DNA of 64,000 bases, taken from the IMG/VR virus record IMGVR_UViG_3300032288_005833, positions 1 through 64,000 of that record; one strand, written 5' to 3'. Source of the stretch: a virus. The translations under genes were made by a program, and so were the position numbers. The notes under the pieces were generated by a model. The model was given only the letters and a program-made list of their open reading frames with translations, did no database searches and had not been told where the DNA came from. Shown here in pieces: positions 1 through 8,163 of the stretch. How positions within the stretch are numbered: the stretch's first letter is position 1; each line of letters begins with the position of its first letter.

Positions 1-1
1 C

Positions 2-481
2 GGTAAAAATTATTATTCTCTAATGCCGTGTAATCTCTATGGTCCTGGTGATAATTTTGATTTAGAAGCTTCCCATGTTATTCCCGGAATGATTCGAAAA
101 ATTGAAAATGCTAGAGACAATAATGAGCCAACCCTTAAACTTCTTGGGACGGGAAGACCGCTTAGAGAATTTCTTTATGTGGAGGATTTAGCAGAAGCTG
201 TGATATTCATGCTAGAGAATTACAAAGGGAATGATGGATTAATCAACGTAGGAAGTGGATCTGAAATTTCAATAAAGGAACTTGCCAATATAATTGCCCA
301 GGTCATAGATTACAAAGGAGATATACTTTTTGATACAGAAGGATTAGACGGAACACCTAGAAAAATAATGGATAATTCCAAAATTGAATCTATTGGATGG
401 AAACCAAAGATGTCTTTAGAAACAGGAATAGCGGAAACAATTAAGTGGTATTGGGATAATAAAGATAACATTAGAAAGTAA
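2..481 (+). CDS. fcl: GDP-L-fucose synthase, 5'-truncated by window edge
   Basis: This is the C-terminal part of an extended short-chain dehydrogenase/epimerase that converts GDP-4-keto-6-deoxymannose to GDP-L-fucose with NADPH. The open frame continues to the left edge: the codons before the first ATG (position 23) read G-K-N-Y-Y-S-L and run straight into MPCNLYGPGDNFD, so position 23 is an internal methionine. Family landmarks are NLYGPGDNFD, then SHVIPGMIRK, then the substrate-loop segment GTGRPLREFLYVEDLAEA. The C-terminus ends with the usual GW.P...L..GI..T..WY pattern. It abuts gmd with no gap, which makes a two-step GDP-fucose module. The missing N-terminus should hold the Rossmann glycine motif and the YxxxK catalytic pair; this cannot be checked here. 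Confidence 0.9.
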   Translation, partial: GKNYYSLMPCNLYGPGDNFDLEASHVIPGMIRKIENARDNNEPTLKLLGTGRPLREFLYVEDLAEAVIFMLENYKGNDGLINVGSGSEISIKELANIIAQVIDYKGDILFDTEGLDGTPRKIMDNSKIESIGWKPKMSLETGIAETIKWYWDNKDNIRK

Positions 482-1489
482 ATGAAAAGAGCATTAATAA
501 CAGGAGTAAACGGTCAAGACGGATCATATCTAGCTGAGCTATTACTAGAGAAAGGATATGACGTTCATGGAACAATTAGAAGGTCATCATCTTTTAATTC
601 GGGAAGAATAGAACACTTTAGAGAACATCCAAATTTTAAAAGACATTATATGGATTTAACAGATCCAGGAAGTGTATCACACGTGATTTCAGAATTAAAA
701 CCTGACGAGATTTATAATTTAGCTGCTCAGAGTCATGTAAAGATTTCCTTTGAAATCCCAAATTATACTGGACAAGTAGACGCGATGGGTACCTTAAATG
801 TTTTAGAAGCAATCAGAGTTCACTCTCCAAATTCTAAATTATATCAAGCATCAACTTCTGAACTTTATGGGAAGGTTCAAGAAACCCCACAAACAGAGAA
901 TACCCCATTCTATCCAAGATCCCCGTATGGTGTTGCAAAACTGTATGGATATTGGATTGTTAAAAACTATAGGGAGTCTTATAATCTATTTGCATGCAAC
1001 GGAATTCTTTTTAATCACACCTCCCCTAGAAGAGGAGAGAATTTTGTAGAAAAGAAAATTATAGATTCTTTGTGTCAAATTAAAAAAGGAAAGATTGATA
1101 TACTAACCTTAGGAAATCTTTCTGCTAGAAGAGACATAGGACACGCAAGAGAGTATATTGAAGGTATGTGGAGAATGCTTCAATTAGAAGCTCCTGAGGA
1201 TTTTGTACTAGCAACAGGTAAGACCTATTCTATTAAAGAGATGGTTAATATGGTTTGTCAAAAATTAGATATTGATATAGATTGGAAAGGTGGAGGTGAA
1301 AGAGAGATTGCAATTGATAAATCCACAGGAAAGATCATTATAGGAATAGATCCCAAATATTATAGACCAGCCGAGGTAGAACTTTTACAAGGGGATGCTT
1401 CCAAAGCTAAAGCAATATTAGGATGGGAACCAAAACTATCTCTGTCAGAAATATTTGATGAGATGATAGAAGAATCACTAAAGGATTAG
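482..1489 (+). CDS. gmd: GDP-mannose 4,6-dehydratase
   Basis: The 335-aa product catalyses GDP-D-mannose to GDP-4-keto-6-deoxymannose, the first committed step to GDP-L-fucose. The N-terminal Rossmann motif TGVNGQDGSYLAELLLEKGY is textbook for the family, followed by HGTIRRSSSFN. The catalytic region has the STSELYGK segment and YGVAKLYGYW (YxxxK). The family signature NHTSPRRGENFVEKKI and the RRDIGHAREY motif are present. Length is slightly below typical bacterial Gmd but all core motifs are intact. Its ATG follows directly on the fcl stop, so the two are translated together; bacterial operons usually have gmd before fcl, the reverse of here. The 3' end overlaps the converging small gene by 4 bases. 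Confidence 0.95.
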   Translation: MKRALITGVNGQDGSYLAELLLEKGYDVHGTIRRSSSFNSGRIEHFREHPNFKRHYMDLTDPGSVSHVISELKPDEIYNLAAQSHVKISFEIPNYTGQVDAMGTLNVLEAIRVHSPNSKLYQASTSELYGKVQETPQTENTPFYPRSPYGVAKLYGYWIVKNYRESYNLFACNGILFNHTSPRRGENFVEKKIIDSLCQIKKGKIDILTLGNLSARRDIGHAREYIEGMWRMLQLEAPEDFVLATGKTYSIKEMVNMVCQKLDIDIDWKGGGEREIAIDKSTGKIIIGIDPKYYRPAEVELLQGDASKAKAILGWEPKLSLSEIFDEMIEESLKD

Positions 1490-1719
1490 TGATTAGTGTT
1501 TGATACGATTTCATTAGCTTTTAAAAGATCATCTACAGTTTTAACTGTGTATACTGTTTGACCCGGTACACCCCAGTCTTTTTGCTCGCCCCAATTAATA
1601 AATCCTTGATGTGTTATATGTTTTCCGGAGTTATAAGAAAAATCGTGGTGCCCTTCATTTTCCGAGGATTTTTCAAACTCATTTCTTGAGGTAATGTTTT
1701 TATACCCGTATTTTTCCAT
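1486..1719 (-). CDS. hypothetical protein, 77 aa
   Basis: A small soluble protein with no family I recognise. It is rich in charged and aromatic residues (MEKYGYKNITSRNEFEKSS at the start) and contains a WGEQKDWGVPGQTVYTVKTVDDLLKA segment that looks like a small alpha/beta fold. No signal peptide or membrane segment is visible. Its ATG overlaps the stop of the upstream leftward gene by one base (TAATG), so the pair is one translationally coupled unit. Its stop converges into the end of gmd with a 4-base overlap. The overlap arrangement supports it as real; function unknown. Confidence 0.6.
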   Translation of the reverse strand: MEKYGYKNITSRNEFEKSSENEGHHDFSYNSGKHITHQGFINWGEQKDWGVPGQTVYTVKTVDDLLKANEIVSNTNH

Positions 1720-2279
1720 TATTTCTTTTTCTTTCTTAGATTAGCTTTTGCTTGCTTATAAAGTGCCTTATCTCCCATTTTAGAGGTCTTACCTCCAGTA
1801 ACAAAAGAATTAACTCTTGCCATTGCCCATTGTTGGGGTGTAGTTCCTGGAATATGTCCTATCTTCCATGCTGCATATCCTCTTTTCCACACTTTTTTTA
1901 ATATCCCTAGGGGAAATCTTGTTTTTTCTGATTTATTTTTAAGTGCTTTATTGACTGGACTTGACGGGGAATCTACCCCTTCATTAAGATCATCGTTCGC
2001 TGTCTCTAAAAAAACCTCATAAGCGGCAATTTCTACTGCTTCATTAAATTCTTCAAAATTTAAAATATCTAAACTTTCCCCGTACATTTTTTGATATTTT
2101 TTTGTGTATTGACTCTTTTTAGTATCAACAGGTTTACCCTTTCCTGCTTTTTTTGATTTATAATCAGCATCCCAGGGTCCATATGCAGAGGAATCATTAT
2201 CGGCTTTATTGCCGTGTTTTTTAATCTCTCGTTTCATCACATTTGGATTTTTAGTGAGGTATTTCTTAGGAATCTTCAT
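1719..2279 (-). CDS. conserved phage protein with RGxAAWKxGHxPGTTPQQW motif
   Basis: The 186-aa protein has a lysine-rich N-terminal half, starting MKIPKKYLTKNPN and containing SSAYGPWDADYKSKKAGKGK, and a conserved C-terminal module around residues 120-175. The module reads LKKVWKRGYAAWKIGHIPG, then TTPQQWAMARVNSFVTGGK. I recall this module from uncharacterised domains (a DUF5824-type family) in large phages and algal viruses, where it occurs alone or at the end of head-associated polyproteins; this is from memory and unverified. A central segment ILNFEEFNEAVE resembles the capsid-targeting leader pattern seen elsewhere in this window. The leftward promoter-like GAATATATAG lies 6 bases before the ATG. 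Function unknown. Confidence 0.7.
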   Translation of the reverse strand: MKIPKKYLTKNPNVMKREIKKHGNKADNDSSAYGPWDADYKSKKAGKGKPVDTKKSQYTKKYQKMYGESLDILNFEEFNEAVEIAAYEVFLETANDDLNEGVDSPSSPVNKALKNKSEKTRFPLGILKKVWKRGYAAWKIGHIPGTTPQQWAMARVNSFVTGGKTSKMGDKALYKQAKANLRKKKK

Positions 2280-2285
2280 ATTAAT

Positions 2286-2295
2286 CTATATATTC
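2286..2295 (-). promoter_or_regulatory. late-promoter-like motif GAATATATAG
   Basis: Read on the minus strand, this is GAATATATAG, ending 6 bases before the ATG at 2279. It matches the AT-rich element found before other structural/accessory genes in the window. The 81-base divergent gap 2280-2360 holds this motif and an AT-rich stretch (AAATAAATATTTTT) that may serve the rightward gene. Assignment as a promoter is inference. Confidence 0.45.
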
Positions 2296-2360
2296 CGAAA
2301 TAAATATTTTTAATCTTCTATAATAATTTGGAAGAAAGAAAATAAAAGCCTTCACGGCCC

Positions 2361-2984
2361 ATGTTCAAAAAACTTAAGAAAATAATACAAATTATGACAG
2401 ATAAGGATATTTCCGAATTAAAGGAAGAATATTCCAATTTTTCGTATCAGTGGATAAAAGGTGATAACCTTTCCCAAACCCAGCATTTTGAGGATCTAGT
2501 TGAAGACGGAGGAAGAAAATATATTGTCTTCTCCGATAAAACAAGAATATCATTAGATCTATTGGATGAATACATGATCAAGGTTGAAAAGGGATTTGAA
2601 GAGATAATTGCAACAGCTGAAGTTAATTTATTACCACAATTAGATCAGTCTTCAAACAGGGGAGTAAAAAAGAGAGATGCTCAAGAGATTATGTCACAGA
2701 TTAAAGAAGAAAATCCAATTTTTACTCTTTTGTCAAAACAGAAAGAAAACTGGGTGGATGTTGATTTAAAACTCAGTATTAACTTACCCCCAAGAAGTTT
2801 ATGGGACGTTTTAATGAGTTCTTTTGATGATGCAGAAAAGGATATTTTAGAATATGTTACCAAGGACCTTGATATAGAGGTAGTTAGACAATCCCTGAGG
2901 GAATCTATAAAGGATATATATAAAAAGCAAAAAACAATCATATCTCAAAAAAATGTCAGATCCCAAGATTCTATTCCAGAATAA
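2361..2984 (+). CDS. hypothetical protein, 207 aa, first gene of the tail operon
   Basis: A charged, mainly helical protein that I cannot assign to a family. It has an N-terminal basic stretch (MFKKLKKIIQIM), a YSNFSYQWIKGDNL segment, an acidic middle and a C-terminal helical part (residues 155-200) ending in a lysine/glutamine-rich tail. A second ATG at 2394 (MTDKDISEL) is a possible start; I kept the longer form because nothing in the leader decides it. Its end overlaps the Nudix-like gene by 32 bases. Position before the hub genes and length are reminiscent of T4 gp26, but no sequence feature supports that identity. Confidence 0.65.
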   Translation: MFKKLKKIIQIMTDKDISELKEEYSNFSYQWIKGDNLSQTQHFEDLVEDGGRKYIVFSDKTRISLDLLDEYMIKVEKGFEEIIATAEVNLLPQLDQSSNRGVKKRDAQEIMSQIKEENPIFTLLSKQKENWVDVDLKLSINLPPRSLWDVLMSSFDDAEKDILEYVTKDLDIEVVRQSLRESIKDIYKKQKTIISQKNVRSQDSIPE

Positions 2985-3471
2985 TTATATCCAGGTGATA
3001 GAAAACAAAGGAAGGGTTGGAATTAAACAAAAGAACCCATCGGTAATGATTCTTCCTTACACTATAGACGAAAACGGAAATCCTAAATCAATAGGACTCA
3101 TTTCTGAGCCTTCTGATATAAGAGAGGAAAGAATGATTAAAACAATTATAACAGGATCACCAGAAAAATCTGATGTTGATATTCTAGCAACGGCAAAAAG
3201 AGAATTAACAGAAGAATCAGGATATATCGTTGATGACACTGAAAAATGGGATTTTTTGGGCAATATACAATCTTCTAAATTAGTAGTAAACGGTAATCCT
3301 GCATTCGGTGTTGATGTTACCGGTCTAGAAAGAGGTGATAAATCTGGTGATGGATCAGAAAGTGAAAAAAATAGTAAGTTTTCACTGGTTTCGTTAAACG
3401 ATGCTTTAAACATAGACGATGCCTTAATATCCTGTTTATTTTTAAAAATATTTCAAAACAAATTAATTTAA
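2953..3471 (+). CDS. Nudix-like hydrolase
   Basis: A 172-aa protein whose Nudix box is recognisable in its second half: AKRELTEESGYIV (about residues 77-89) matches REUXEEXGU. The upstream part of the box is off-pattern: the expected glycine is displaced by one residue and the first conserved glutamate position is a valine. Such enzymes hydrolyse nucleoside diphosphates linked to another moiety, using Mg held by the REUXEE glutamates. T4 also encodes a Nudix enzyme (NudE). Because the helix with the metal-binding glutamates is intact but the loop is altered, it may be active with shifted specificity or a binding protein. The start overlaps the previous gene by 32 bases, typical of this compact operon. 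Confidence 0.7.
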   Translation: MSDPKILFQNNYIQVIENKGRVGIKQKNPSVMILPYTIDENGNPKSIGLISEPSDIREERMIKTIITGSPEKSDVDILATAKRELTEESGYIVDDTEKWDFLGNIQSSKLVVNGNPAFGVDVTGLERGDKSGDGSESEKNSKFSLVSLNDALNIDDALISCLFLKIFQNKLI

Positions 3472-3477
3472 CTTTAT

Positions 3478-3759
3478 ATGAATTTTCCTTCAAGAAGAGA
3501 AAGACGGGCAATGGTAAAATCAATGGGTCTAATGAAGAAAAAAGAAACCCTGGTTCAAATGTCGGAAAGATTTAAAAGATCTAGCGAGTTTGGGAAAATG
3601 ATACATTTACAACACTTACAGAATTTAGAAAACAATAGAATTAATTCAGAAAAAATCGAAGACTTAGAAGAAACCCAGCCCTTGGCACCAACTAATTCTC
3701 CAGATTGGGGGTTAGAAGACTTCAAACAACAAATTATAAGTGGAGAAAATCCAGAATAA
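3478..3759 (+). CDS. small basic/acidic helical protein, 93 aa
   Basis: A small protein with an arginine-rich start (MNFPSRRERRAMVKSMGLMKKK) followed by a helical middle and an acidic, proline-containing tail (LEETQPLAPTNSPDWGLEDF). No known family recognised. Its 3' end overlaps the next frame by 20 bases, and that next frame would otherwise need a GTG start. Small overlapping pairs in tail operons are sometimes tail-assembly chaperones made by frameshifting; this is only a positional suggestion. No membrane segment is visible. Confidence 0.6.
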   Translation: MNFPSRRERRAMVKSMGLMKKKETLVQMSERFKRSSEFGKMIHLQHLQNLENNRINSEKIEDLEETQPLAPTNSPDWGLEDFKQQIISGENPE

Positions 3760-4078
3760 GAAACCCCCAGTAAAAATACATCTTACTTCTCTTAGCTACC
3801 GTGAAATTAAAAAGTCACTGCCAGATAACGAGAAAGTGTCCTATATAGATGTAACTAAGATCATCTCTGAAAGCTTCGGCGATAAAGATCTTAGCGATAT
3901 TCAATATTGGATATTAAACCAAATGATAGTTAAGAAAATAGAGTCTTTTAAGACCACTAATCCTTCAAAAATCTTTATAACTATCAAAGAACCCTCCAAA
4001 AATTCAATTAAATCCTTTAAGGACCTTCTCCTGGAGTTTAAACTAGGCCCTGCCCAAATAGAGATATACAGCATTTAA
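3740..4078 (+). CDS. hypothetical protein, 112 aa, GTG start or frameshift product
   Basis: The 112-aa frame begins with GTG inside the end of the preceding gene. It has a mixed alpha/beta look: an N-terminal KIHLTSLSYREIKKSL segment, then VSYIDVTKIISESFG and a helical part ending in LGPAQIEIYSI. No family recognised. Lysine-rich and soluble. It may be an independently initiated gene, or the downstream part of a fused product if ribosomes shift from the 93-aa frame; the frame relation is +1 (equivalently -2). It is followed by a 52-base gap containing a late-promoter-like element before the 621-aa gene. Confidence 0.6.
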   Translation: MEKIQNKKPPVKIHLTSLSYREIKKSLPDNEKVSYIDVTKIISESFGDKDLSDIQYWILNQMIVKKIESFKTTNPSKIFITIKEPSKNSIKSFKDLLLEFKLGPAQIEIYSI

Positions 4079-4099
4079 TTTAAGAGTATCCCATTTTAG

Positions 4100-4109
4100 G
4101 AATATATAA
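4100..4109 (+). promoter_or_regulatory. late-promoter-like motif GAATATATAA
   Basis: GAATATATAA lies 21 bases before the GTG start at 4131, in a 52-base gap that is otherwise A/T-rich. It is one of the nine-odd copies in the window and would start the main tail/baseplate transcript. Confidence 0.5.
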
Positions 4110-4130
4110 CTTAAATAATAATTATAAGCT

Positions 4131-5996
4131 GTGTCAATAAGGGATAACGTATTAAACCTCAGAAGCGAAGCACTTACAAGGGCCACATCAATAACTAAGA
4201 TTGTTTCAACTACTAGTGGATTCAAAGACGATCTTGTTGATAGATCAGAGGTTGTTAAGAAGAACATTTATAGCTTTAATTCCGATAAAGAATATGGTGT
4301 TTTTGAAAACCAAAGTGATGCTGTTACTAGATTACCATCTTCACTATTTTACGAAGCTCAATCCTCGGAAGATGGCAGATTAGGCTTATTTAATTATCAT
4401 GTTATAGGAGATTTAAAATCTGGTGAAGGCGGAGGGGGAAAAATGAGCTATATTAAGTCTGAGACTTATGCTAATAACCAAAGAGTAACACCAGAAGTAA
4501 GTAGAAATCCAACTGCTCAAGCTATAATTAAAACAACCACATCCAGTGGGGCATATCTAAAGCCTAACAGCCCGTATGTTTCCCAGCCTTATAACGTCAA
4601 AGACTTCATTTTTTGTAAGCACTACGGTGTTATTCCTAATAATAGAATGATAACACTAAGAAGATTTCCTACACCCGTTATGGACAATTTAAGAGTGCCT
4701 ACTAATGCTCCTAGAATTGAACCATCACAGCAAGGTGATGAAATAAAAGGAAATTTTGTTAATAATGACGGGCTTACCAGTGAACAGATGATAAAAGACG
4801 GTGCAGCTCTTCCTATTGCTCAGGCTATTACCTATTTTGGAGGTGACACTGGAAATACCTTAGATTCTATATTAAATGTTGAAACCGGATTGAAATGGGA
4901 GCCAAAGGGACAAAAAACCAAAATGTCAGCTGAGGGTAACGATAAAGGATTCCTGGGAAGTACTTATGGCAAATATCTTGAAGCAATAGTAGGTGCTGAT
5001 GCTTTTAAGGGTCTTGATAAAATAAGTAACGGGGTTGGTGTAATAACAGATCCCGATAATAACGAACTTAAAATAAGAAGAACACTTTTAGAAAAACTAA
5101 CAACCGGGGATGGACCTTTAAGTCAAAGAATTTTTGTTGATGTTAACACGGTTAATAGCATGTATGTAAGAGGCGTAGGATTTACAGGAGGGGAACAAAC
5201 CTTTAGCTTAAAATTCACATACAGTTTAACTAGTGTTGGAGAGATAAACAGTAGAATGATGTTTATAGATCTCTTTGCTAATTTATTAGCAATAGGAAGT
5301 GATTATGGTAAATTTTTAGCTCCGCAGCTTTTAGTTAATTCAAATAGACAAGGAATAGGATTTCCCGGAGGATCAAAAGGATATGTTAAACATTTAACAA
5401 ATCCTGTTGAGTTTTTAAATGATATGATGAAGCTTAAATTCGGAGAGGAAGTAAAGAAAAAAATAAAAGGATTAGAAGGAACACTATCGAAAGCTCAGAC
5501 TGAGCTTTCTGGGTTAAGTAACGGAAAACCCCTTTCTAAAAACGGGCAACTTTATAAAACCCTTACTGTCATGCTAACCAGCGATATGCTTAATAATTTA
5601 TATTATGAACCTATTATGCTTTCTGGATACCCAACTGGGGAATGGCATGTTGTTGTAGGAAATCCATTAAATCCTATAGCAATGATGGGAAATCTAATTT
5701 GTGAGAAGGTTAAGATTAACTTCAATAACACATTAGGTCCTGATGATTTTCCAACTGAAATGACGGCAGTATTTTCAATGAGAGCAGCAAGAACCAAACA
5801 CAGGGGTGACTTTGAAAGTATGTTTAATAGAGGTAATGGTAGACTTTATCTCGGTAAGTTTCCAATCTCTGATGCATCTAAGAATGCTCAGGTTGGTGCA
5901 TCAACTGGTTTTGACACCCAAGGGCCTCTTGGTAAAGATGTAAGAGACACTGCTCAAGGAATTGCTGGAAATTTTGGAACTCAATTAGGAATATAA
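4131..5996 (+). CDS. virion structural protein of the baseplate/tail block, 621 aa
   Basis: A large soluble protein, mostly beta with a short lysine-rich helical insert around residues 440-470 (EEVKKKIKGLEGTLSKAQ). Distinctive stretches are VKDFIFCKHYGVIPNNRM (about 159-176), GGEQTFSLKFTYSLTS (about 354-369), and a C-terminal block GEWHVVVGNPLNPI, LGPDDFPTEM and ESMFNRGNGRLYLG. I associate this C-terminal pattern with tail/baseplate proteins of large myoviruses but cannot name a T4 equivalent. A GTG start is used; the first residues (MSIRDNVLNLRSEAL) look like a natural N-terminus and the promoter-like motif sits 21 bases upstream. Position at the head of the hub genes makes a tube-to-baseplate junction role plausible. 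Confidence 0.75.
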   Translation: MSIRDNVLNLRSEALTRATSITKIVSTTSGFKDDLVDRSEVVKKNIYSFNSDKEYGVFENQSDAVTRLPSSLFYEAQSSEDGRLGLFNYHVIGDLKSGEGGGGKMSYIKSETYANNQRVTPEVSRNPTAQAIIKTTTSSGAYLKPNSPYVSQPYNVKDFIFCKHYGVIPNNRMITLRRFPTPVMDNLRVPTNAPRIEPSQQGDEIKGNFVNNDGLTSEQMIKDGAALPIAQAITYFGGDTGNTLDSILNVETGLKWEPKGQKTKMSAEGNDKGFLGSTYGKYLEAIVGADAFKGLDKISNGVGVITDPDNNELKIRRTLLEKLTTGDGPLSQRIFVDVNTVNSMYVRGVGFTGGEQTFSLKFTYSLTSVGEINSRMMFIDLFANLLAIGSDYGKFLAPQLLVNSNRQGIGFPGGSKGYVKHLTNPVEFLNDMMKLKFGEEVKKKIKGLEGTLSKAQTELSGLSNGKPLSKNGQLYKTLTVMLTSDMLNNLYYEPIMLSGYPTGEWHVVVGNPLNPIAMMGNLICEKVKINFNNTLGPDDFPTEMTAVFSMRAARTKHRGDFESMFNRGNGRLYLGKFPISDASKNAQVGASTGFDTQGPLGKDVRDTAQGIAGNFGTQLGI

Positions 5997-6005
5997 AAAT
6001 AGAAG

Positions 6006-6641
6006 ATGATTGATATAGATGTTATAGAAAACAAACCAGAGGTTATTATCAACGGTCAGACTATTATGGATATAACTGCTAGATCGGTGGATCCTGACGT
6101 TATCCCGGGATTTTCTAAATTTATTTTTACGAGTGAAGAAATGGTAATGAGAGCTGATCTTGCTGCTCATATGCTTTGTGGTAGTCATAATAGAATAGGA
6201 ACCTTATTAAAATTAAATTCTATAGGTAATCCATTTTCCCTTAATGTCAATGAATTTTTATTCATACCAGATACGGAAACCATTAATAAACTAAGTAAAA
6301 GACCACAAGGAGAAGAGCCTCAGGATATTAGAAAATCCTTTAGAAAACAGTTACAGGATAGAATATCTAAAATATCTGAGACGAGAAAAGAATATTTAAA
6401 TGCTGTTAGCATAAGTGAGGCTGCTTCATCATCAGGATCAACCCTATCAGGTTCATCCTCTACCACACAAAATCCTCTTCCTCCTAATGTTACCCAAGAA
6501 GGGTCTGAGCAATTCAGGATTGAAGATGGTAAGTTAATATTTGGATCTGATATAGGTGTATGTAGAACAAGAATTCAACAGAATAAATCATTAGCAACAA
6601 TTAAATCAAGATTTGCTCAGAGACAAATTTTTGAATCATGA
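6006..6641 (+). CDS. LysM-like baseplate protein (gp53-type)
   Basis: A 211-aa protein with a LysM-like module at about residues 45-95: VMRADLAAHMLCGSHNR, then IGTLLKLNSIGNPF, ending VNEFLFIPD. The pattern of a short helix, a turn with N-x-(I/G)-NPF and a final (L/F)xIP is shared by LysM domains and the LysM-like part of T4 gp53, a baseplate wedge subunit. The remainder is a charged helical region and a Ser/Thr/Gly-rich linker (about residues 139-160) leading to a basic tail. It lies before the hub gene and overlaps it by 4 bases (ATGA). LysM folds in baseplates serve as protein-protein interfaces and do not imply peptidoglycan hydrolysis. Confidence 0.6.
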   Translation: MIDIDVIENKPEVIINGQTIMDITARSVDPDVIPGFSKFIFTSEEMVMRADLAAHMLCGSHNRIGTLLKLNSIGNPFSLNVNEFLFIPDTETINKLSKRPQGEEPQDIRKSFRKQLQDRISKISETRKEYLNAVSISEAASSSGSTLSGSSSTTQNPLPPNVTQEGSEQFRIEDGKLIFGSDIGVCRTRIQQNKSLATIKSRFAQRQIFES

Positions 6642-8161
6642 TAGACAGTAAAAAAACAATTCTTCAGCTAGATAAAGAAACTATAGTTCTTGATGAACTT
6701 TCTATTATAGATGAGATTAATCATAAGGATAAAAAGAAAGTAGAAAGAATAGGAAGTAAAACCGAAACTGAAACTGGATTTGGCATTCCTATGATTATGA
6801 TTAATAATTATCTTGTTAGGGATCTTAGTTTTTTTCGTTTGGATCTAACAGATAAAATACCTCAATTAATATTCAGATTTACTCCTCAGGATGAATCCTT
6901 CTTATACACTTCTTATCCAAAGGACGGAGATTTAGTTTCCTTGTATATCAGATCTACCTCTGAACTTTATAAACCTATTAGAATTGATCTATTAGTTACT
7001 GAGGTTTTAAGTCAGTTTACCATGATGGAAGAAAAACACATGGGTGAAGAAAACAGGGCAAATGGAAAAAACGCTTCTTTTACTATTAAATCCCAGATGA
7101 GAATTCCTGGAATATTTCAACACGTATCTAAATCTTTTAATGATAAAACAGCATTTGAGGTACTAAGACAAATTTCAAAAGATCTTGGTCTAGGTTTTGC
7201 TTCCAACGAAAAAAACACGGACGATAAAATGAACTGGCTTTGTCCCTCTAAAACTCTTTATAAATTTATAAACGATGTCTGTGAATCATCATGGAAGGGA
7301 GAAGAAGATTTTTTTGATTGGTGGATTGATCAATATTATGTTTTAAATTTTGTTAATTTAAAAAAGCAATTACTTGAGAAGAGTAAAGATGAAACGAGGG
7401 TTCTTCAGGCAATAGGTACAGAGAATGATCTTTCGGGGGGATTAGACGGAAACGTTAAACCTGCTGAGGTAAAATTACCTCTATTTTTTACTAATGATTA
7501 TTTCTATAAAAAGTATCCATTTTTCATAAATGCATACTCTGTTAAAAATTCATCGGGATTTATAGCAAACAATTTTGGATATTCTAGGGATCTGCAATTT
7601 TATGATACTAAACTAGTTAGTGACAAGCCTCTTAATAAATTTGTAAAATATAAAGTAGAATATGTCACACAAAAAAATCTAGATTATAGTAGTATATTAT
7701 TTAAAGGTAGGGCAAACGAGGATGTTTATAAAAAGGAGACTAAAAAAACTTGGGTAGGAACACAGTATGGTGAAAATCAGCACAAAAATTTTCAACAAGC
7801 ATTAATTCAGAACAAATTAAATAAGTATGAAAACTTTAAGGTCTATTTGGAAGCTCAGATGCATTCATTTGTTCCTTGGGTTTATAGGGGTCAAACAGTT
7901 CCGACAAGAATAGTTCATGCGGAAGCAACTCAGGCTAGAGTAAACTCGCAGGAGAGCAGCAAACAACCCCCGATAGACAACGAGCAACACGAAATAGGAA
8001 AAAAGGTAGACAATAAGTTTTTAAGTGGTGTTTATATGATCATGGGATCTTATGTTGAGTATATAGATGGTAAAATAAAGCAATCATTCCTGCTTGGTAA
8101 AAGAGAATGGTTAATTAATGATGGTAGAGGATCTGATCCTGAGCCAGCAGTAACTAGATAG
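6638..8161 (+). CDS. baseplate hub protein (gp27/gpD-like)
   Basis: The 507-aa protein has the layout of the trimeric hub that holds the spike in contractile tails (T4 gp27, Mu gp44, P2 gpD, VgrG N-terminus). An N-terminal beta domain (about residues 50-150, including LIFRFTPQDESFLYTSYPKDGD) is followed by a segment TAFEVLRQISKDLGLGFA (about 170-187) and MNWLCPSKTLYKFINDVC. This is the helical 'which-strand/short-leg' region typical of D-protein homologues, where the hub domain is split by an insertion. The C-terminus has FLSGVYMIMGSYVEYIDG and KREWLI, a closing beta domain. It is immediately followed by the 730-aa gene and by the gp5-like spike two genes on, the expected partner. The family assignment rests on pattern and context. 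Confidence 0.65.
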   Translation: MIDSKKTILQLDKETIVLDELSIIDEINHKDKKKVERIGSKTETETGFGIPMIMINNYLVRDLSFFRLDLTDKIPQLIFRFTPQDESFLYTSYPKDGDLVSLYIRSTSELYKPIRIDLLVTEVLSQFTMMEEKHMGEENRANGKNASFTIKSQMRIPGIFQHVSKSFNDKTAFEVLRQISKDLGLGFASNEKNTDDKMNWLCPSKTLYKFINDVCESSWKGEEDFFDWWIDQYYVLNFVNLKKQLLEKSKDETRVLQAIGTENDLSGGLDGNVKPAEVKLPLFFTNDYFYKKYPFFINAYSVKNSSGFIANNFGYSRDLQFYDTKLVSDKPLNKFVKYKVEYVTQKNLDYSSILFKGRANEDVYKKETKKTWVGTQYGENQHKNFQQALIQNKLNKYENFKVYLEAQMHSFVPWVYRGQTVPTRIVHAEATQARVNSQESSKQPPIDNEQHEIGKKVDNKFLSGVYMIMGSYVEYIDGKIKQSFLLGKREWLINDGRGSDPEPAVTR

Positions 8162-8163
8162 AA

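Noticed and set aside
2361-4078. Assigning the small genes as T4 gp26/gp51
   Set aside because: Only position and length fit; no sequence feature backs the identity.
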